Assembly (NCBI RefSeq): GCF_001183965.1
Contig: NZ_LFZV01000001.1
Span: 1,652,646-1,716,645 of the forward strand
DNA: 64,000 nucleotides
Direction of reading: 5' to 3'
From: Bacillus sp. FJAT-27916
GTDB lineage: Bacteria; Bacillota; Bacilli; Bacillales; Pradoshiaceae
Below, in pieces: positions 52,501 through 61,040 of the stretch. Below the pieces are notes generated by a model that saw only the letters and a program-made list of their open reading frames with translations, ran no database searches and was not told the DNA's origin. Position numbers and translations under genes: made by a program. How positions within the stretch are numbered: the first letter of the stretch is position 1; each line of letters opens with the position of its first letter.

Positions 52501-53205
52501 TTGGGAAGAAGAAAAGGATATGGCATTGCTGTTATCGCTGTTTTATGTATGAGTATAATGCTGATATGGCCGATCAGCCGCTATTACGCTGAAGCGATGT
52601 TTCTACGAGATAAGGGTGGCCAGGTTTCGAATCCAGCCATCCTATCATCTATCATTATTTTACCCGAAAAAGAAGAGGATTGGAACGAGGCAGGAGAGAT
52701 CGTTGCGAGGATCAGTTCACTGCCAGAAAGTTTGCTGGAAAAAATAAAGGACAATGGCATTCGGCTGAAAATATTTACCGATCAATTGACTGACCAGCCG
52801 GAAGCAGCCCATCTCAAGGGTGTTCTGCCAAGGGGGTATACGACGACAACCTGGGATGATGTGCCGGGCATGGGCGGCGGAAGGACGGTATTGGTGAAGG
52901 CCGGCTCAAGTGATATGGGAATGGGGCATGATTCCATGAATCTTGAACTGCATGAGCTTGCCCATTCAATCGATTCCATTATTTTATCCTATAGAAGCCA
53001 ATCAGAAGAATTTAAACAAATTTGGCGGGAAGAGGTTGCTCATGTCTTCCCGGGAAGAGATTATTTCCTTGATTACCCGGAAGAATACTTTGCTGAAACA
53101 TTTACACTTTATTATTATGATGAGGAAATGCGCAGCCGTTTATACACAAATGCGCCAAAGACCTTTGCGTTTTTTGAGCAGCTGGAATTAACCCAATTTG
53201 CTTGA
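52501..53205 (+). CDS. Anthrax lethal factor-like (ATLF/PPEP-type) metalloprotease, membrane-anchored
   Basis: A 234-residue protein. Residues about 8-26 (GIAVIAVLCMSIMLIWPIS) form an N-terminal membrane anchor or signal; the rest would be outside. The zinc motif is H151-ELA-H155 (LELHELAHSID), and downstream PEEYFAETFTLYY supplies the glutamate expected as third ligand in the ATLF family. Related secreted proteins cut Pro-Pro bonds (PPEP) or host kinases (lethal factor). AAGAAGGTGA sits 5 bases before TTG 52501; the frame upstream to 52435 overlaps the divergent gene. Confidence 0.82.
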   Translation: MGRRKGYGIAVIAVLCMSIMLIWPISRYYAEAMFLRDKGGQVSNPAILSSIIILPEKEEDWNEAGEIVARISSLPESLLEKIKDNGIRLKIFTDQLTDQPEAAHLKGVLPRGYTTTTWDDVPGMGGGRTVLVKAGSSDMGMGHDSMNLELHELAHSIDSIILSYRSQSEEFKQIWREEVAHVFPGRDYFLDYPEEYFAETFTLYYYDEEMRSRLYTNAPKTFAFFEQLELTQFA

Positions 53206-53240
53206 TAATATAGAGATAATTCGCCATGGAGGGGATCGCA

Positions 53241-54200
53241 TTGAGTAAAAATGAACAAGCCTATTTAGATTTATGCCGGCATGTGCTGGAGAATGGAACG
53301 AGGAAATCAGACCGGACTGGAACAGGTACGATGTCTGTTTTTGGGCATCAGATGAGGTTTGACTTAAAGGATGGTTTCCCTTTATTAACGACGAAGCGTG
53401 TACCGTTTCGCTTAATTGCGAGTGAATTGATTTGGTTTATTAACGGAGATACGAATATTCGTTTCTTGCTTCAGCATAACAATAATATTTGGAATGAGTG
53501 GGCATTTAAAAAGTGGGTAGAAAGTGATGAGTACACAGGACCTGACATGACAGACTTCGGCATTCGTTCACTAAAGGATGAGGAATTTAAAAAGGTCTAT
53601 GATGAGCAAATGGAAATCTTCAAAAAGAGAGTGCTTGAAGAAGATGATTTCGCTGCTAAATATGGCGAGCTGGGCAATGTGTACGGGAAACAATGGAGAG
53701 CTTGGAAAACCTCTACGGGTGAAACAATTGACCAGCTGAAGGATGTCATCCATGATATTAAGCATAATCCCTCATCACGGAGATTGATTGTGTCCGCGTG
53801 GAATCCAGAGGATGTGCCGACTAATATGGCCCTCCCGCCTTGCCATAGTCTGTTCCAATTCCATGTGGCTGATGGAAGATTATCCTGCCAGCTGTATCAG
53901 CGCAGTGCAGATATTTTCCTCGGCGTGCCATTTAATATCGCAAGCTATGCCCTATTGACGCACTTGATTGCGAAAGAATGCGGTCTAGAAGCAGGCGAGT
54001 TCATTCACACTTTAGGAGATGCTCATATTTACCTGAATCACGAAGAACAGGTACGGACCCAGTTGCAAAGGGAGCCGAAAGAGCTTCCGCAATTGGTAAT
54101 TGATCCGTCCTTTACAAGCATCTTCGAATTGAGCTTGGATCAGTTGAAAATTGAAGGCTATGACCCGCATCCGACCATTAAAGCTCCGATAGCGGTATAA
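53241..54200 (+). CDS. thyA: Thymidylate synthase (long form)
   Basis: Makes dTMP from dUMP with methylene-THF. The 319-residue enzyme has catalytic C201 in PPCHSLFQF, the phosphate-binding RSDRTGTGT segment and [17 protein letters not shown]. It is about 55 residues longer than E. coli ThyA because of an insert in the small domain (about residues 85-145: [16 protein letters not shown] through [17 protein letters not shown]), the layout of Lactobacillus casei synthase. GGAGGGG is 6 bases before TTG 53241. Unlike B. subtilis thyB, no dfrA follows. Confidence 0.95.
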   Translation: MSKNEQAYLDLCRHVLENGTRKSDRTGTGTMSVFGHQMRFDLKDGFPLLTTKRVPFRLIASELIWFINGDTNIRFLLQHNNNIWNEWAFKKWVESDEYTGPDMTDFGIRSLKDEEFKKVYDEQMEIFKKRVLEEDDFAAKYGELGNVYGKQWRAWKTSTGETIDQLKDVIHDIKHNPSSRRLIVSAWNPEDVPTNMALPPCHSLFQFHVADGRLSCQLYQRSADIFLGVPFNIASYALLTHLIAKECGLEAGEFIHTLGDAHIYLNHEEQVRTQLQREPKELPQLVIDPSFTSIFELSLDQLKIEGYDPHPTIKAPIAV

Positions 54201-54210
54201 CAGCAAGAGA

Positions 54211-54256
54211 AAACCGGGGCTGTCTCGTTAATGACGATGACAGTCCCGGTTTCTTT
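54211..54256 (+). terminator. intrinsic terminator after thyA
   Basis: AAACCGGGGCTGTC (54211-54224) pairs with GACAGTCCCGGTTT (54239-54252) with one mismatch, then CTTTCG; decent but without a long U-run. Confidence 0.75.
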
Positions 54257-54336
54257 CGTTTCATGAGTCAATGGACAAACGCCTGCTGCATATAAATATC
54301 ATGAATGATATTTACGTGTGAAACGGAGGAGTCCAT

Positions 54337-54933
54337 ATGAATGAACAAAATGGCGGCGGCTCGGTTGCCCCTTTATTCTATATTATTCAGCCAGAGATCC
54401 AAATAAAACGTTCAGAGCAAAATAATCAAGAAATTTATCATAGCAGAGAAGTAATCGTGGAGTCGCCGCTTGTTGGAGCGAAGCTTGAGCAAGATGACGT
54501 CCAGCATGCAAAAGCTGCAGCTGCAGCGGCTCAGTCTATGCAGGAAATTCAAGAGGAAGTTAAGCAAATTTCATCAGAGTTCAACATTCCTGTCAATATT
54601 CAAGCAGAGGCCATGAAGAAAATGGAGGAGCTTGGTGCTGTTAAGGAGGAGCCTGTTCATCTTGAGAAAGAAGCTCCAATAGCATCCGAGGTGAAGTCAG
54701 TGGCAGAGGTAAGTGAATCTGAAGCAGAACGCAAAAAAGCTGTCAGAATGACCGTCACCCGCCTGGCACGGTATCCGCTTGTTGTACCAAAGCCTGTTTG
54801 CGAATTGACGATTCAAGGCGAAAAGGTTAACGCCATCATTGAAAGCAAGCGCGGTGAAATGGTTAGGCTTCGGGTTGGATCAGTCACCAAATCCTTTTCA
54901 ATAGATGAGATTGAGGATATAAAAATAGTATAA
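54337..54933 (+). CDS. CotO-like spore coat protein
   Basis: A 198-residue, acidic, mostly disordered protein: N-terminal APLFYIIQPEIQ (the PL-Y-I-QP opening resembles CotO/YjbX), an Ala/Glu-rich coiled middle (AKAAAAAAQSMQEIQEEVKQ) and a folded C-terminal domain (about 130-198: LARYPLVVPKPVCELTIQGE, ending IDEIEDIKIV). The assignment is from these patterns and from the CotY/CotZ-like and YjcA-like genes that follow, as in the B. subtilis yjbX-cotZ-yjcA region. CotO directs outer coat/crust assembly. ACGGAGGAG precedes the ATG. Confidence 0.65.
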   Translation: MNEQNGGGSVAPLFYIIQPEIQIKRSEQNNQEIYHSREVIVESPLVGAKLEQDDVQHAKAAAAAAQSMQEIQEEVKQISSEFNIPVNIQAEAMKKMEELGAVKEEPVHLEKEAPIASEVKSVAEVSESEAERKKAVRMTVTRLARYPLVVPKPVCELTIQGEKVNAIIESKRGEMVRLRVGSVTKSFSIDEIEDIKIV

Positions 54934-54949
54934 AATGTACCTGCCATTT

Positions 54950-54975
54950 CCCCGTACGGCTGTACGGGGTTTTCT
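54950..54975 (+). terminator. intrinsic terminator after the CotO-like gene
   Basis: CCCCGTAC (54950-54957) pairs with GTACGGGG (54962-54969), loop GGCT, then T4. Confidence 0.85.
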
Positions 54976-54976
54976 T

Positions 54977-55180
54977 ATGAAGGGATATGACTCTCCAGAA
55001 AAGATTGAATCAGAATGGAGAAAGGAAAATAACTTCAATAACATGAATAAGGAAAATTCAATCCTAAATAGATATTGTCTCTAGTGGTGTTATGTTCTTG
55101 CCAATTGGTCTTCTGAAAAAATAGAAAGAATAAGGAATTTGTCCAAACCAATTGAGGGCTTGGTTAATAAGATACAGTAG
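54977..55180 (+). pseudogene. possible gene remnant with one in-frame stop
   Basis: One frame from ATG 54977 gives a 35-residue peptide (KGYDSPEKIESEWRKENN...), a TAG at 55082, and then another 31 in-frame codons (CYVLANWSSEKIERIRNLSK) to TAG at 55178. No ribosome site. It may be a decayed small gene or chance; 55181-55267 beyond it holds nothing I recognise. Confidence 0.2.
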
Positions 55181-55267
55181 AAAATGAAAGACGAATGACA
55201 AGCCGTCATCTTAAATCCCGTCTTATCCTGATTCTAAGCGGCCAAGCCCAATCTGTAAAAAGGAATC

Positions 55268-55307
55268 AAAAAAAACAACCTGAGGTTTAGGGCCCCCAGG
55301 CTGGTTG
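55268..55307 (-). terminator. intrinsic terminator of the CotY/CotZ-like gene
   Basis: CAACCTGAGG (55276-55285) pairs with the CCCCAGG-CTGGTTG arm (to 55307) with a bulge; A8 at 55268-55275 gives the U-tract on the minus strand. Confidence 0.7.
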
Positions 55308-55358
55308 AACGATTTCGTGATAATTTGGCAACATGTTTCTGCCGTCTCCAACATATGG

Positions 55359-55850
55359 TTAGGTAAGTGTGATTGGAGGCAGGCAGGAGACAGAGACGAA
55401 GGCTTTCAAATCGACTGTTATAAAGGCATCTGTGCAAGTCAGCACTTCGTTTTGTAGTTCAAATAGAACCTGTGACGGTGTAAGCTGGGTGTCAGTAATA
55501 TATGGAATGGTGCTGGAGCTTTTTAGCAATTCCAGGGATGCGCAATTGTTCTCCGGATCTACATCTTCTACACGGAAAATGGCTGAATAAAGCAGGCTGG
55601 ATGTCGATGGAGCGACATTCTCCCTGACAGCGCCGTATCCGATGAAAGGCAATCCTGTGCACTTCAATTGAAGAATGATTGGGATTGTATTGTAGCCAGA
55701 GGTTGTAATTCCGCCAATTAATTCCTGGATAGCACGATTACAGCCAGTTGCTCCTTCTTGGCCAGGTTCCACTCTATCTTGAGCTTCCACAATTGCAAGC
55801 AAAGTATCAGTAATACAATTTTGTGTTTCATACTCAGAACCGCAACTCAT
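55359..55850 (-). CDS. CotY/CotZ (ExsY) family spore crust/exosporium protein
   Basis: A 163-residue, Cys-containing structural protein that self-assembles into the outermost proteinaceous layer of the spore. It begins MSCGSEYETQNCITD, has GATGCNRAIQELIG (the C-x-R/Q-x-I region of the family), TIPIILQLKCTGLPFIGYGA, and FRVEDVDPENNCASLELL, and ends SVSCLPPITL, all typical of CotY/CotZ/ExsY. AAGGAGGAAAAATC gives a very strong ribosome site. Transcribed convergent to cotO-like and divergent from the DUF1360 gene. Confidence 0.88.
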   Translation of the reverse strand: MSCGSEYETQNCITDTLLAIVEAQDRVEPGQEGATGCNRAIQELIGGITTSGYNTIPIILQLKCTGLPFIGYGAVRENVAPSTSSLLYSAIFRVEDVDPENNCASLELLKSSSTIPYITDTQLTPSQVLFELQNEVLTCTDAFITVDLKAFVSVSCLPPITLT

Positions 55851-55882
55851 GATTTTTCCTCCTTGATGTTTTATTTCCTTAA

Positions 55883-55910
55883 CAGACTATGAAGATTTCA
55901 CCTATCTGGT
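55883..55910 (-). promoter_or_regulatory. sigma-K-like promoter candidate for the CotY/CotZ-like gene
   Basis: Minus strand: ACC (55910-55908), 16-base spacer, CATAGTCTG (55891-55883), one mismatch to CATANNNTA; 15 bases before the ribosome site region. Confidence 0.35.
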
Positions 55911-55973
55911 TTGATTAAATAGCCTATTTTTCGGCAATTTGGTAATGGTTCTGGAGATATGGAGGTGCTTTTT

Positions 55974-56327
55974 ATGCTTGAGCTGGATTTTTTCTCTCTT
56001 TTGCTGCTGGGACTTGCTTCCTTTCGTCTGACTAGATTAATTGTATTTGATGCTATAACGGAAAAAATACGTGCCTTTTTTCTGAAGGAAGTGGTACAGG
56101 AAAACGGGCAAGAAGAGGAAGAGATTTATTTAGTTCCAAGAGGAAGCGGCGTGAGAAAATTTATTGGGGAGCTAATCAGCTGCTTTTGGTGTACAGGAAT
56201 ATGGACAAGCGGTTTATTGATCGTGCTATATTCACTTCTTCCATCTGTTGGGATTTGGGTTTTAGCTATCTTATCGGTTGCAGCAATCGCCAGTTTGCTG
56301 GAGATGCTTGTACAAAAGCTTTATTGA
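55974..56327 (+). CDS. DUF1360 (YjcA-like) membrane protein
   Basis: A 117-residue membrane protein with two or three hydrophobic segments: residues 5-25 (SLLLLGLASFRLTRLIV) and 80-112 (GLLIVLYSLLPSVGIWVLAI). Family hallmarks are the N-terminal ASFRLTRLIVFD and the internal ISCFWCTGIW (C-x-W-C). In B. subtilis the DUF1360 gene yjcA lies beside the cotVWXYZ cluster and is sporulation-expressed, which fits here. GGAGGTG places the start at ATG 55974, 15 bases after another ATG at 55959. Confidence 0.85.
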   Translation: MLELDFFSLLLLGLASFRLTRLIVFDAITEKIRAFFLKEVVQENGQEEEEIYLVPRGSGVRKFIGELISCFWCTGIWTSGLLIVLYSLLPSVGIWVLAILSVAAIASLLEMLVQKLY

Positions 56328-56388
56328 ATAGGGTATACAAATAGAAGAAATACGGAGATACATATCCCAATGATTCGGTATACCAGTG

Positions 56389-56423
56389 AAAAAGCCTGAT
56401 ATCATCATGTGATCAGGCTTTTT
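56389..56423. terminator. bidirectional terminator between DUF1360 gene and glycosyltransferase
   Basis: AAAAAGCCTGAT (56389-56400) pairs with ATCAGGCTTTTT (56412-56423). Confidence 0.9.
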
Positions 56424-56428
56424 ACTGT

Positions 56429-57505
56429 TTATATTCTTTTAAGCTCCGTAATCATCGCCAGGAATTTGTTGGCATACTTTTGCAGGGAGAAATGCTCTTT
56501 CACATAATGGACGGCCCTTTGAGTAATTAATTTACGGTGACGTTCGTTATGAAGGAGATTCTGCCCTTCAAGGACAGCCTTTTGAATGTCACCCTGTTGA
56601 TAAATCTGACCGGTCCGATTATGGAATGCAAAGCTTGAGATGCCATCAGAATCCGTCGTTAGGATAGGACATAGACAGCACATAGCCTCTAGCAGCGCAT
56701 AGCCAAAACCCTCCGTGATGGTGGTGGAGCATAGAAAGCCGCCAGAGCTGGCAATTCGCGAATAATAAGTTGGCATTTGTTCGTGGGGAATATTATAGAA
56801 TATTTGACAGTTCTTTAAGGAGGGGTTTGTTTCTAATAGCTCCTTGAATTCTTTCATATCAGCTGGAAGGAAGATTGTGCTGTCTAAGAAAAACCAAGCC
56901 CTTAAGCGCGGATTATTCGGGACTAAATGTAAATAAATTTGTATGAATTCCCGCCAGTTCTTGTGAGGTTCGATACGTCCAACCCAGCCAATGATGGGAT
57001 CGGGTTCTTTTTCCGGATTGGTGTAAGTAAATTGTATGGTATTAATGCCATTATGAAAATGATATTTTCGTTTATTCGGAAATTCTCTGTTAGTAATAGT
57101 GATTAAATGGGGTGTCTGCGGTGTCAGGATGGCGTCAGCATATAGATCGATGTATGGCTTTGCCAGCTGTTGTAAGAAGACTTTTGCTTCTGGGATTGAC
57201 CCAAGTCCCTGGATTTCATAAATTAAGATGCCGGTGTAGCCATAATTCCGAATCACTTCAAGGTCGGTATAGGTAGAACACACAATAATAGCTTCATAAT
57301 TTCCTTCCATGACCATTTTTTGCCGTTCAGAAGGGTCTGTAATGACAAAGGCTGCTTCATTCGTGATGTTTTGCAGACCGGGACCTGTGGAGGAGTATAA
57401 TAGGTCAAATTTTATCTTATACGGTGCAAGAGCCATGCTGCGCTGTCTTGCTAATGTTTCTACCCCGCCGCTTGGGTAGTTATATACAAACAGCATTTTT
57501 CTCAT
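56429..57505 (-). CDS. GT4-type glycosyltransferase
   Basis: A 358-residue GT-B fold enzyme. N-terminal half: MRKMLFVYNYPSGGVETLAR; C-terminal nucleotide-sugar domain: GWVGRIEPHKNW, then TEGFGYALLEAMCCLCPIL, the E-x7-E motif of retaining GT4 enzymes. A near-perfect GGAGGTGAT lies before ATG 57505, so the frame upstream to 57523, which contains that site, is not used. Divergent from the next two transferases; probably part of the same spore-surface glycan set. Confidence 0.88.
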   Translation of the reverse strand: MRKMLFVYNYPSGGVETLARQRSMALAPYKIKFDLLYSSTGPGLQNITNEAAFVITDPSERQKMVMEGNYEAIIVCSTYTDLEVIRNYGYTGILIYEIQGLGSIPEAKVFLQQLAKPYIDLYADAILTPQTPHLITITNREFPNKRKYHFHNGINTIQFTYTNPEKEPDPIIGWVGRIEPHKNWREFIQIYLHLVPNNPRLRAWFFLDSTIFLPADMKEFKELLETNPSLKNCQIFYNIPHEQMPTYYSRIASSGGFLCSTTITEGFGYALLEAMCCLCPILTTDSDGISSFAFHNRTGQIYQQGDIQKAVLEGQNLLHNERHRKLITQRAVHYVKEHFSLQKYANKFLAMITELKRI

Positions 57506-57662
57506 TGTGGTGATCACCTCCATTTAATTTGTTTTTATAACTATATGAGGGCTGAGGGAAATAATGCCCCGTCTGATTGGGCGAGAACAATGGGAAAACT
57601 GGTGCATACAATGCTTGAAAGGCTTCCTTTTTACCAGAGAGGGTGGAAGGGGAGTGTGAGTC

Positions 57663-58418
57663 ATGGGACAAAAGATAGCACATGGCGGAAAGGTGAATGG
57701 AATTATGGGTCCAAAGGTGACAATCATTATCCCTTTTTATAATTGCCCCTATGTCGCACAAGCAATTGAAAGTGCCTTGAAACAAACCTATCGGAATGTA
57801 GAAATTATTGTCGTTAATGATGGGTCAACAATCCATGCCGATAAAATTCGCCCTTTTATCGGCAAGCTAATCTATATTGAAAAGAGTAATGGAGGAACGG
57901 CCAGTGCGTTAAATGAAGGGTTGAAGAGAGCGAGTGGGGACTATATTGCCTGGCTGAGCTCTGATGATAAATTCCAGCCCCGCAAGCTCGAAAAACAGCT
58001 TGCTTACATGCAGGCTCTCCAATCCAGTATTAGCTATACAAATTTCTCTGTCATCGATGAGAAAAGCAGGGTCGTGACACAAAAGGCAGGAACACATTAT
58101 CCCGATAGAGCAGATTTTGTCCGTCATTTAAGCAAAGGCTGCCATATAAACGGATGTACGATCATGTTTAAAAAAGAAGTCTATGATAAAGTGGGGGAGT
58201 TTAATTCTTCCTATAAATATACACAGGATTATGATTATTGGTTAAGAGTCGTGCAGCATTATCCGTTTGATTATCTTGATGAGCCATTAACCTTGTATCG
58301 TGTCCATTCTAATATGGGCTCAAAACAGTATCCACGTGCCCAGCGAGCGGAAATTCTTGAATTACGTGCCAAGTATAAGCGGATTTTGGCGCAATTAGAA
58401 TGGGGGACTGAGAGATGA
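57663..58418 (+). CDS. GT2-type glycosyltransferase
   Basis: A 251-residue GT-A fold enzyme. VTIIIPFYNCPYVAQAIESA begins the catalytic domain; VNDGSTIH, WLSSDDKFQP (the D-x-D-like metal site) and TQDYDYWLRVVQHYP (acceptor-side ED/W motif region) follow. No membrane helix. ATG 57663 has AGGGGAG 8 bases upstream; ATG 57705 (MGPKVTIII) is a possible shorter start. It overlaps the next gene by 4 bp (ATGA). Confidence 0.9.
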   Translation: MGQKIAHGGKVNGIMGPKVTIIIPFYNCPYVAQAIESALKQTYRNVEIIVVNDGSTIHADKIRPFIGKLIYIEKSNGGTASALNEGLKRASGDYIAWLSSDDKFQPRKLEKQLAYMQALQSSISYTNFSVIDEKSRVVTQKAGTHYPDRADFVRHLSKGCHINGCTIMFKKEVYDKVGEFNSSYKYTQDYDYWLRVVQHYPFDYLDEPLTLYRVHSNMGSKQYPRAQRAEILELRAKYKRILAQLEWGTER

Positions 58419-59440
58419 GATTTGTCTTTCCGATATTGACCTTGTGTAAAGGCGGTGCTCAGCGGATGTTAGCTGAGATTACGAATGGATTGAGTGACAG
58501 GGGGCATGAGGTCACAATCGTGATGCCCCGCCATGGTGATGTCGAGTATCCTGTTAGGTCAAGATTACATCGAACGGATAAAACGGTTTTGATGGAATCA
58601 GATTTTCCTTATGCTGATTTTATTATTTCGAACTTTTTTACGACGGTTCCTATTGCCCAGGAAGCCAGTCTTGCGGGCAAAGGGAGGCATGTCAGACTTA
58701 GCTTATGTTATGAACCAATCTTTTTGAGTGACCAGCATATTACTTTCCCATCATATAACGTTACGAAGGATATATTTGTTCTGTCGGAGTATCAGAAGGA
58801 ATTGATTGCGATCAATCATGGCATTCAAGCGAAAATCATTCCTGTTGGGGTAAGCGATCTGTTTCATAATAAAAATCTTAGACAGAGCAATGCAGCACTA
58901 ACGATTTCTGCCGTGTTAAGAAGACCAGAGGGCGGTCACTCTTGGCAAAGGAATCAAGACGAATTGGTGGAAACCTTAACCAACATCAAGGCTGGATATC
59001 CATATGTACAGGTGAATTGTATTGTTCCAGCTAATGAATACCGGTTATCCGCCCAGCTTAAAAAAATCATGAAACTAGGTTTGTTTAATTTGCAATGTCC
59101 GACAACGGATGAGCAATTAAGCGACCTGTATAACAGAACGGATATTTTTGTCTCCTCGTCAATCCATGAATCTGCACTCTTGCCGCCGCTTGAAGCGATG
59201 AAATGCGGGGCAGCAGTCGCTGCCTATTATGCAGGAGGGAATAAAGGATATTGCCGTCATGAAGATACTGCTTTGACATCATTCGCTTACGAGCGAAATC
59301 TGTATGATCATATCGCCAGGCTTATTCTTGATAAGGATTTAAGGGAAAGGATTGCTTTTGCGGGGCATGCGGAGTCATTGAAGTGGACGTGGGATAGAAG
59401 TGTGAATCGATTCCTTGAAGAAATTGAACAACTTTCTTAA
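58415..59440 (+). CDS. GT4-type glycosyltransferase
   Basis: A 341-residue GT-B transferase. It starts MRFVFPILTLCKGGAQRMLA, the Gly-rich acceptor loop, and the C-terminal domain has FVSSSIHESALLPPLEAMKC (E-x7-E) and GGNKGYCRHEDTAL. The segment around ISAVLRRPEGGHSW is typical of transferases that act on polysaccharide backbones, but the sugar is unknown. It is translationally coupled (ATGA) to the GT2 gene, indicating sequential sugar additions. Confidence 0.88.
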   Translation: MRFVFPILTLCKGGAQRMLAEITNGLSDRGHEVTIVMPRHGDVEYPVRSRLHRTDKTVLMESDFPYADFIISNFFTTVPIAQEASLAGKGRHVRLSLCYEPIFLSDQHITFPSYNVTKDIFVLSEYQKELIAINHGIQAKIIPVGVSDLFHNKNLRQSNAALTISAVLRRPEGGHSWQRNQDELVETLTNIKAGYPYVQVNCIVPANEYRLSAQLKKIMKLGLFNLQCPTTDEQLSDLYNRTDIFVSSSIHESALLPPLEAMKCGAAVAAYYAGGNKGYCRHEDTALTSFAYERNLYDHIARLILDKDLRERIAFAGHAESLKWTWDRSVNRFLEEIEQLS

Positions 59441-59601
59441 TGGGATAATGGAAAGGAAGCGTTAAGAGTTTGGGCAGGCAGGTGAGGCTGAAAAAAGAAA
59501 GAGAATTCTTCCGAAACCATGACATATATACAGTCTAAACATGAAAATGGTCATATAAAGGGTATATAGCGAAAAGCTAATACTTGATAGGAGGAACAGA
59601 A

Positions 59602-59946
59602 ATGTCAAATCATCATAAGCCTCACCCGCATCATGCTCCAGTGCGTTGCAGGTGCACGGGATCTGGTATTGTCCCTGGACAATTCCCTCCAGGAACAAAA
59701 CCGATTTCTCTTACGCCTCTTAGCAATACTTCCATCCGCCAGCTGCTGATACGATTCTTGCAAAGCGGCACAACGCTTGCGGAGGTCTTTACGGTTGCCT
59801 CCCAAATTCCGGGAGAGCCTGACCTTAGCAATGTAACGGTTGTAGCTGTTGGCGGCGATTTTGTCACATTCCAGCAATCTGCAAGCTTGGGCGGAGCACA
59901 AATTACCATCCGAATTCAAGATATCATTGGCTTCGAAGTAGCATAA
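59602..59946 (+). CDS. unrecognised small protein inside the glycan cluster
   Basis: A 114-residue protein. The N-terminus is His/Pro-rich with two cysteines (HHKPHPHHAPVRCRCTGS); the rest is strongly strand-forming and Val/Ile/Thr-rich (TLAEVFTVAS, VTVVAVGGDFVTFQQS, AQITIRIQDIIGFEVA). No signal peptide. The composition resembles small structural coat or exosporium proteins, and AGGAGGA is a strong ribosome site before ATG 59602. It has its own terminator. A structural spore-surface protein, possibly the glycan carrier, is a guess. Confidence 0.7.
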   Translation: MSNHHKPHPHHAPVRCRCTGSGIVPGQFPPGTKPISLTPLSNTSIRQLLIRFLQSGTTLAEVFTVASQIPGEPDLSNVTVVAVGGDFVTFQQSASLGGAQITIRIQDIIGFEVA

Positions 59947-59955
59947 AGGAATCAC

Positions 59956-59990
59956 AAAAAAGCTTCATGTGCATACATGAAGCTTTTTTA
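59956..59990 (+). terminator. intrinsic terminator after the small coat-like protein
   Basis: AAAAAAGCTTCATGT (59956-59970) pairs with ACATGAAGCTTTTTT (59975-59989), a perfect 15-bp stem. Confidence 0.92.
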
Positions 59991-60003
59991 ATAGGGAGGT
60001 TCT

Positions 60004-60927
60004 ATGATGAGTGAGCCGCTAACCATTCTATTTTGTACGAAACGATTCCACCATAGAATGGAGAAAAGTACAGAATACCTTATTGCTGAACTAATGAAAA
60101 GAGTCAATCTATTCATTTGGGAGCAAGACGGGGATCTTCCAGCTATTCTTTCAAGCCTATCGGTAAACCCAGATTATATTCTCTTAAATGATTTTAAGTT
60201 CGATTACTCTCCGCGTATTTATGGTTTGGCTGCCAGTCCGGTACCGGTTGGGGCAATTCTTCATGAAATCAATCATAAGCCTTATCGCAGGAAGCAATTT
60301 TATGAGCGGGAGAATATCCAGCATTTGTTCGTACATTATCGGGAAGCCTCCTTGAAAATTCTGCCAGAGCTAAAGAATCGCTTCGTTTGGTTCCCGCATC
60401 ATGTTCCGGTGGATGTCTTTAAGGATTACGGAGAGGCTAGGGAGATTGATGTGCTGATGATGGGTATTTTGCTGAAGGGGCTCTACCCGAAGAGAACCGC
60501 CTTTTATGAACAATTAAAAACATATCCTGGGTTTGTCTATCATGAGCATCCGGGTTATGGCTCTCTTCCAGCTAAGACTATGCACTATGTCGGTAATACT
60601 TATGCAAGGGAGCTTGCCCGGGCGAAAATCTTCGTTACATGTGATTCTAAGGAGAAGCTGCCTTTAATGAAATATTTTGAGGCGCTCGCCTGTAGGACGC
60701 TCCTTGTGGCAACTGCCTCCCGGGAACTGGAGGACTTGGGGTTTATTGATGGGGAGACTTATGTGGCAGCTGATGAGCATACGGTCGTGGAGAAGGTGAA
60801 GTATTATCTCGCCCATCAAGAGGAAAGAGAGCGAATTGTTAATCAGGGCTATCAACTTATTCTAAAAAGGCATTCAACCGCTCAAAGGGTAGATGGACTG
60901 GTTGAATTTCTTTCAGAGCTGGCATGA
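60004..60927 (+). CDS. CgeB-like glycosyltransferase
   Basis: A 307-residue GT-B-like protein. The C-terminal half (KIFVTCDSKEKLPLMKYFEALACRTLLVA, given here in part as MKYFEALACRTLLVA, then YVAADEHTVVEKVKYYL) matches the spore-protein glycosyltransferase type typified by CgeB, which in B. subtilis modifies the outer spore surface. The first half has YILLNDFKFDYSPRIYG. AGGGAGG precedes the ATG (60004 or 60007). Substrate is unknown. Confidence 0.75.
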   Translation: MMSEPLTILFCTKRFHHRMEKSTEYLIAELMKRVNLFIWEQDGDLPAILSSLSVNPDYILLNDFKFDYSPRIYGLAASPVPVGAILHEINHKPYRRKQFYERENIQHLFVHYREASLKILPELKNRFVWFPHHVPVDVFKDYGEAREIDVLMMGILLKGLYPKRTAFYEQLKTYPGFVYHEHPGYGSLPAKTMHYVGNTYARELARAKIFVTCDSKEKLPLMKYFEALACRTLLVATASRELEDLGFIDGETYVAADEHTVVEKVKYYLAHQEERERIVNQGYQLILKRHSTAQRVDGLVEFLSELA

Positions 60928-61040
60928 ACAAGGCCGGCTTTCTTTTTTTGCCGTGACAGGGTGAAATGTCTATTCATAAATTAGAAGAATCACATAATTT
61001 ATAGGAGCGGATAAGGTGTGATCGAGAAGGAGGAAAAGCA

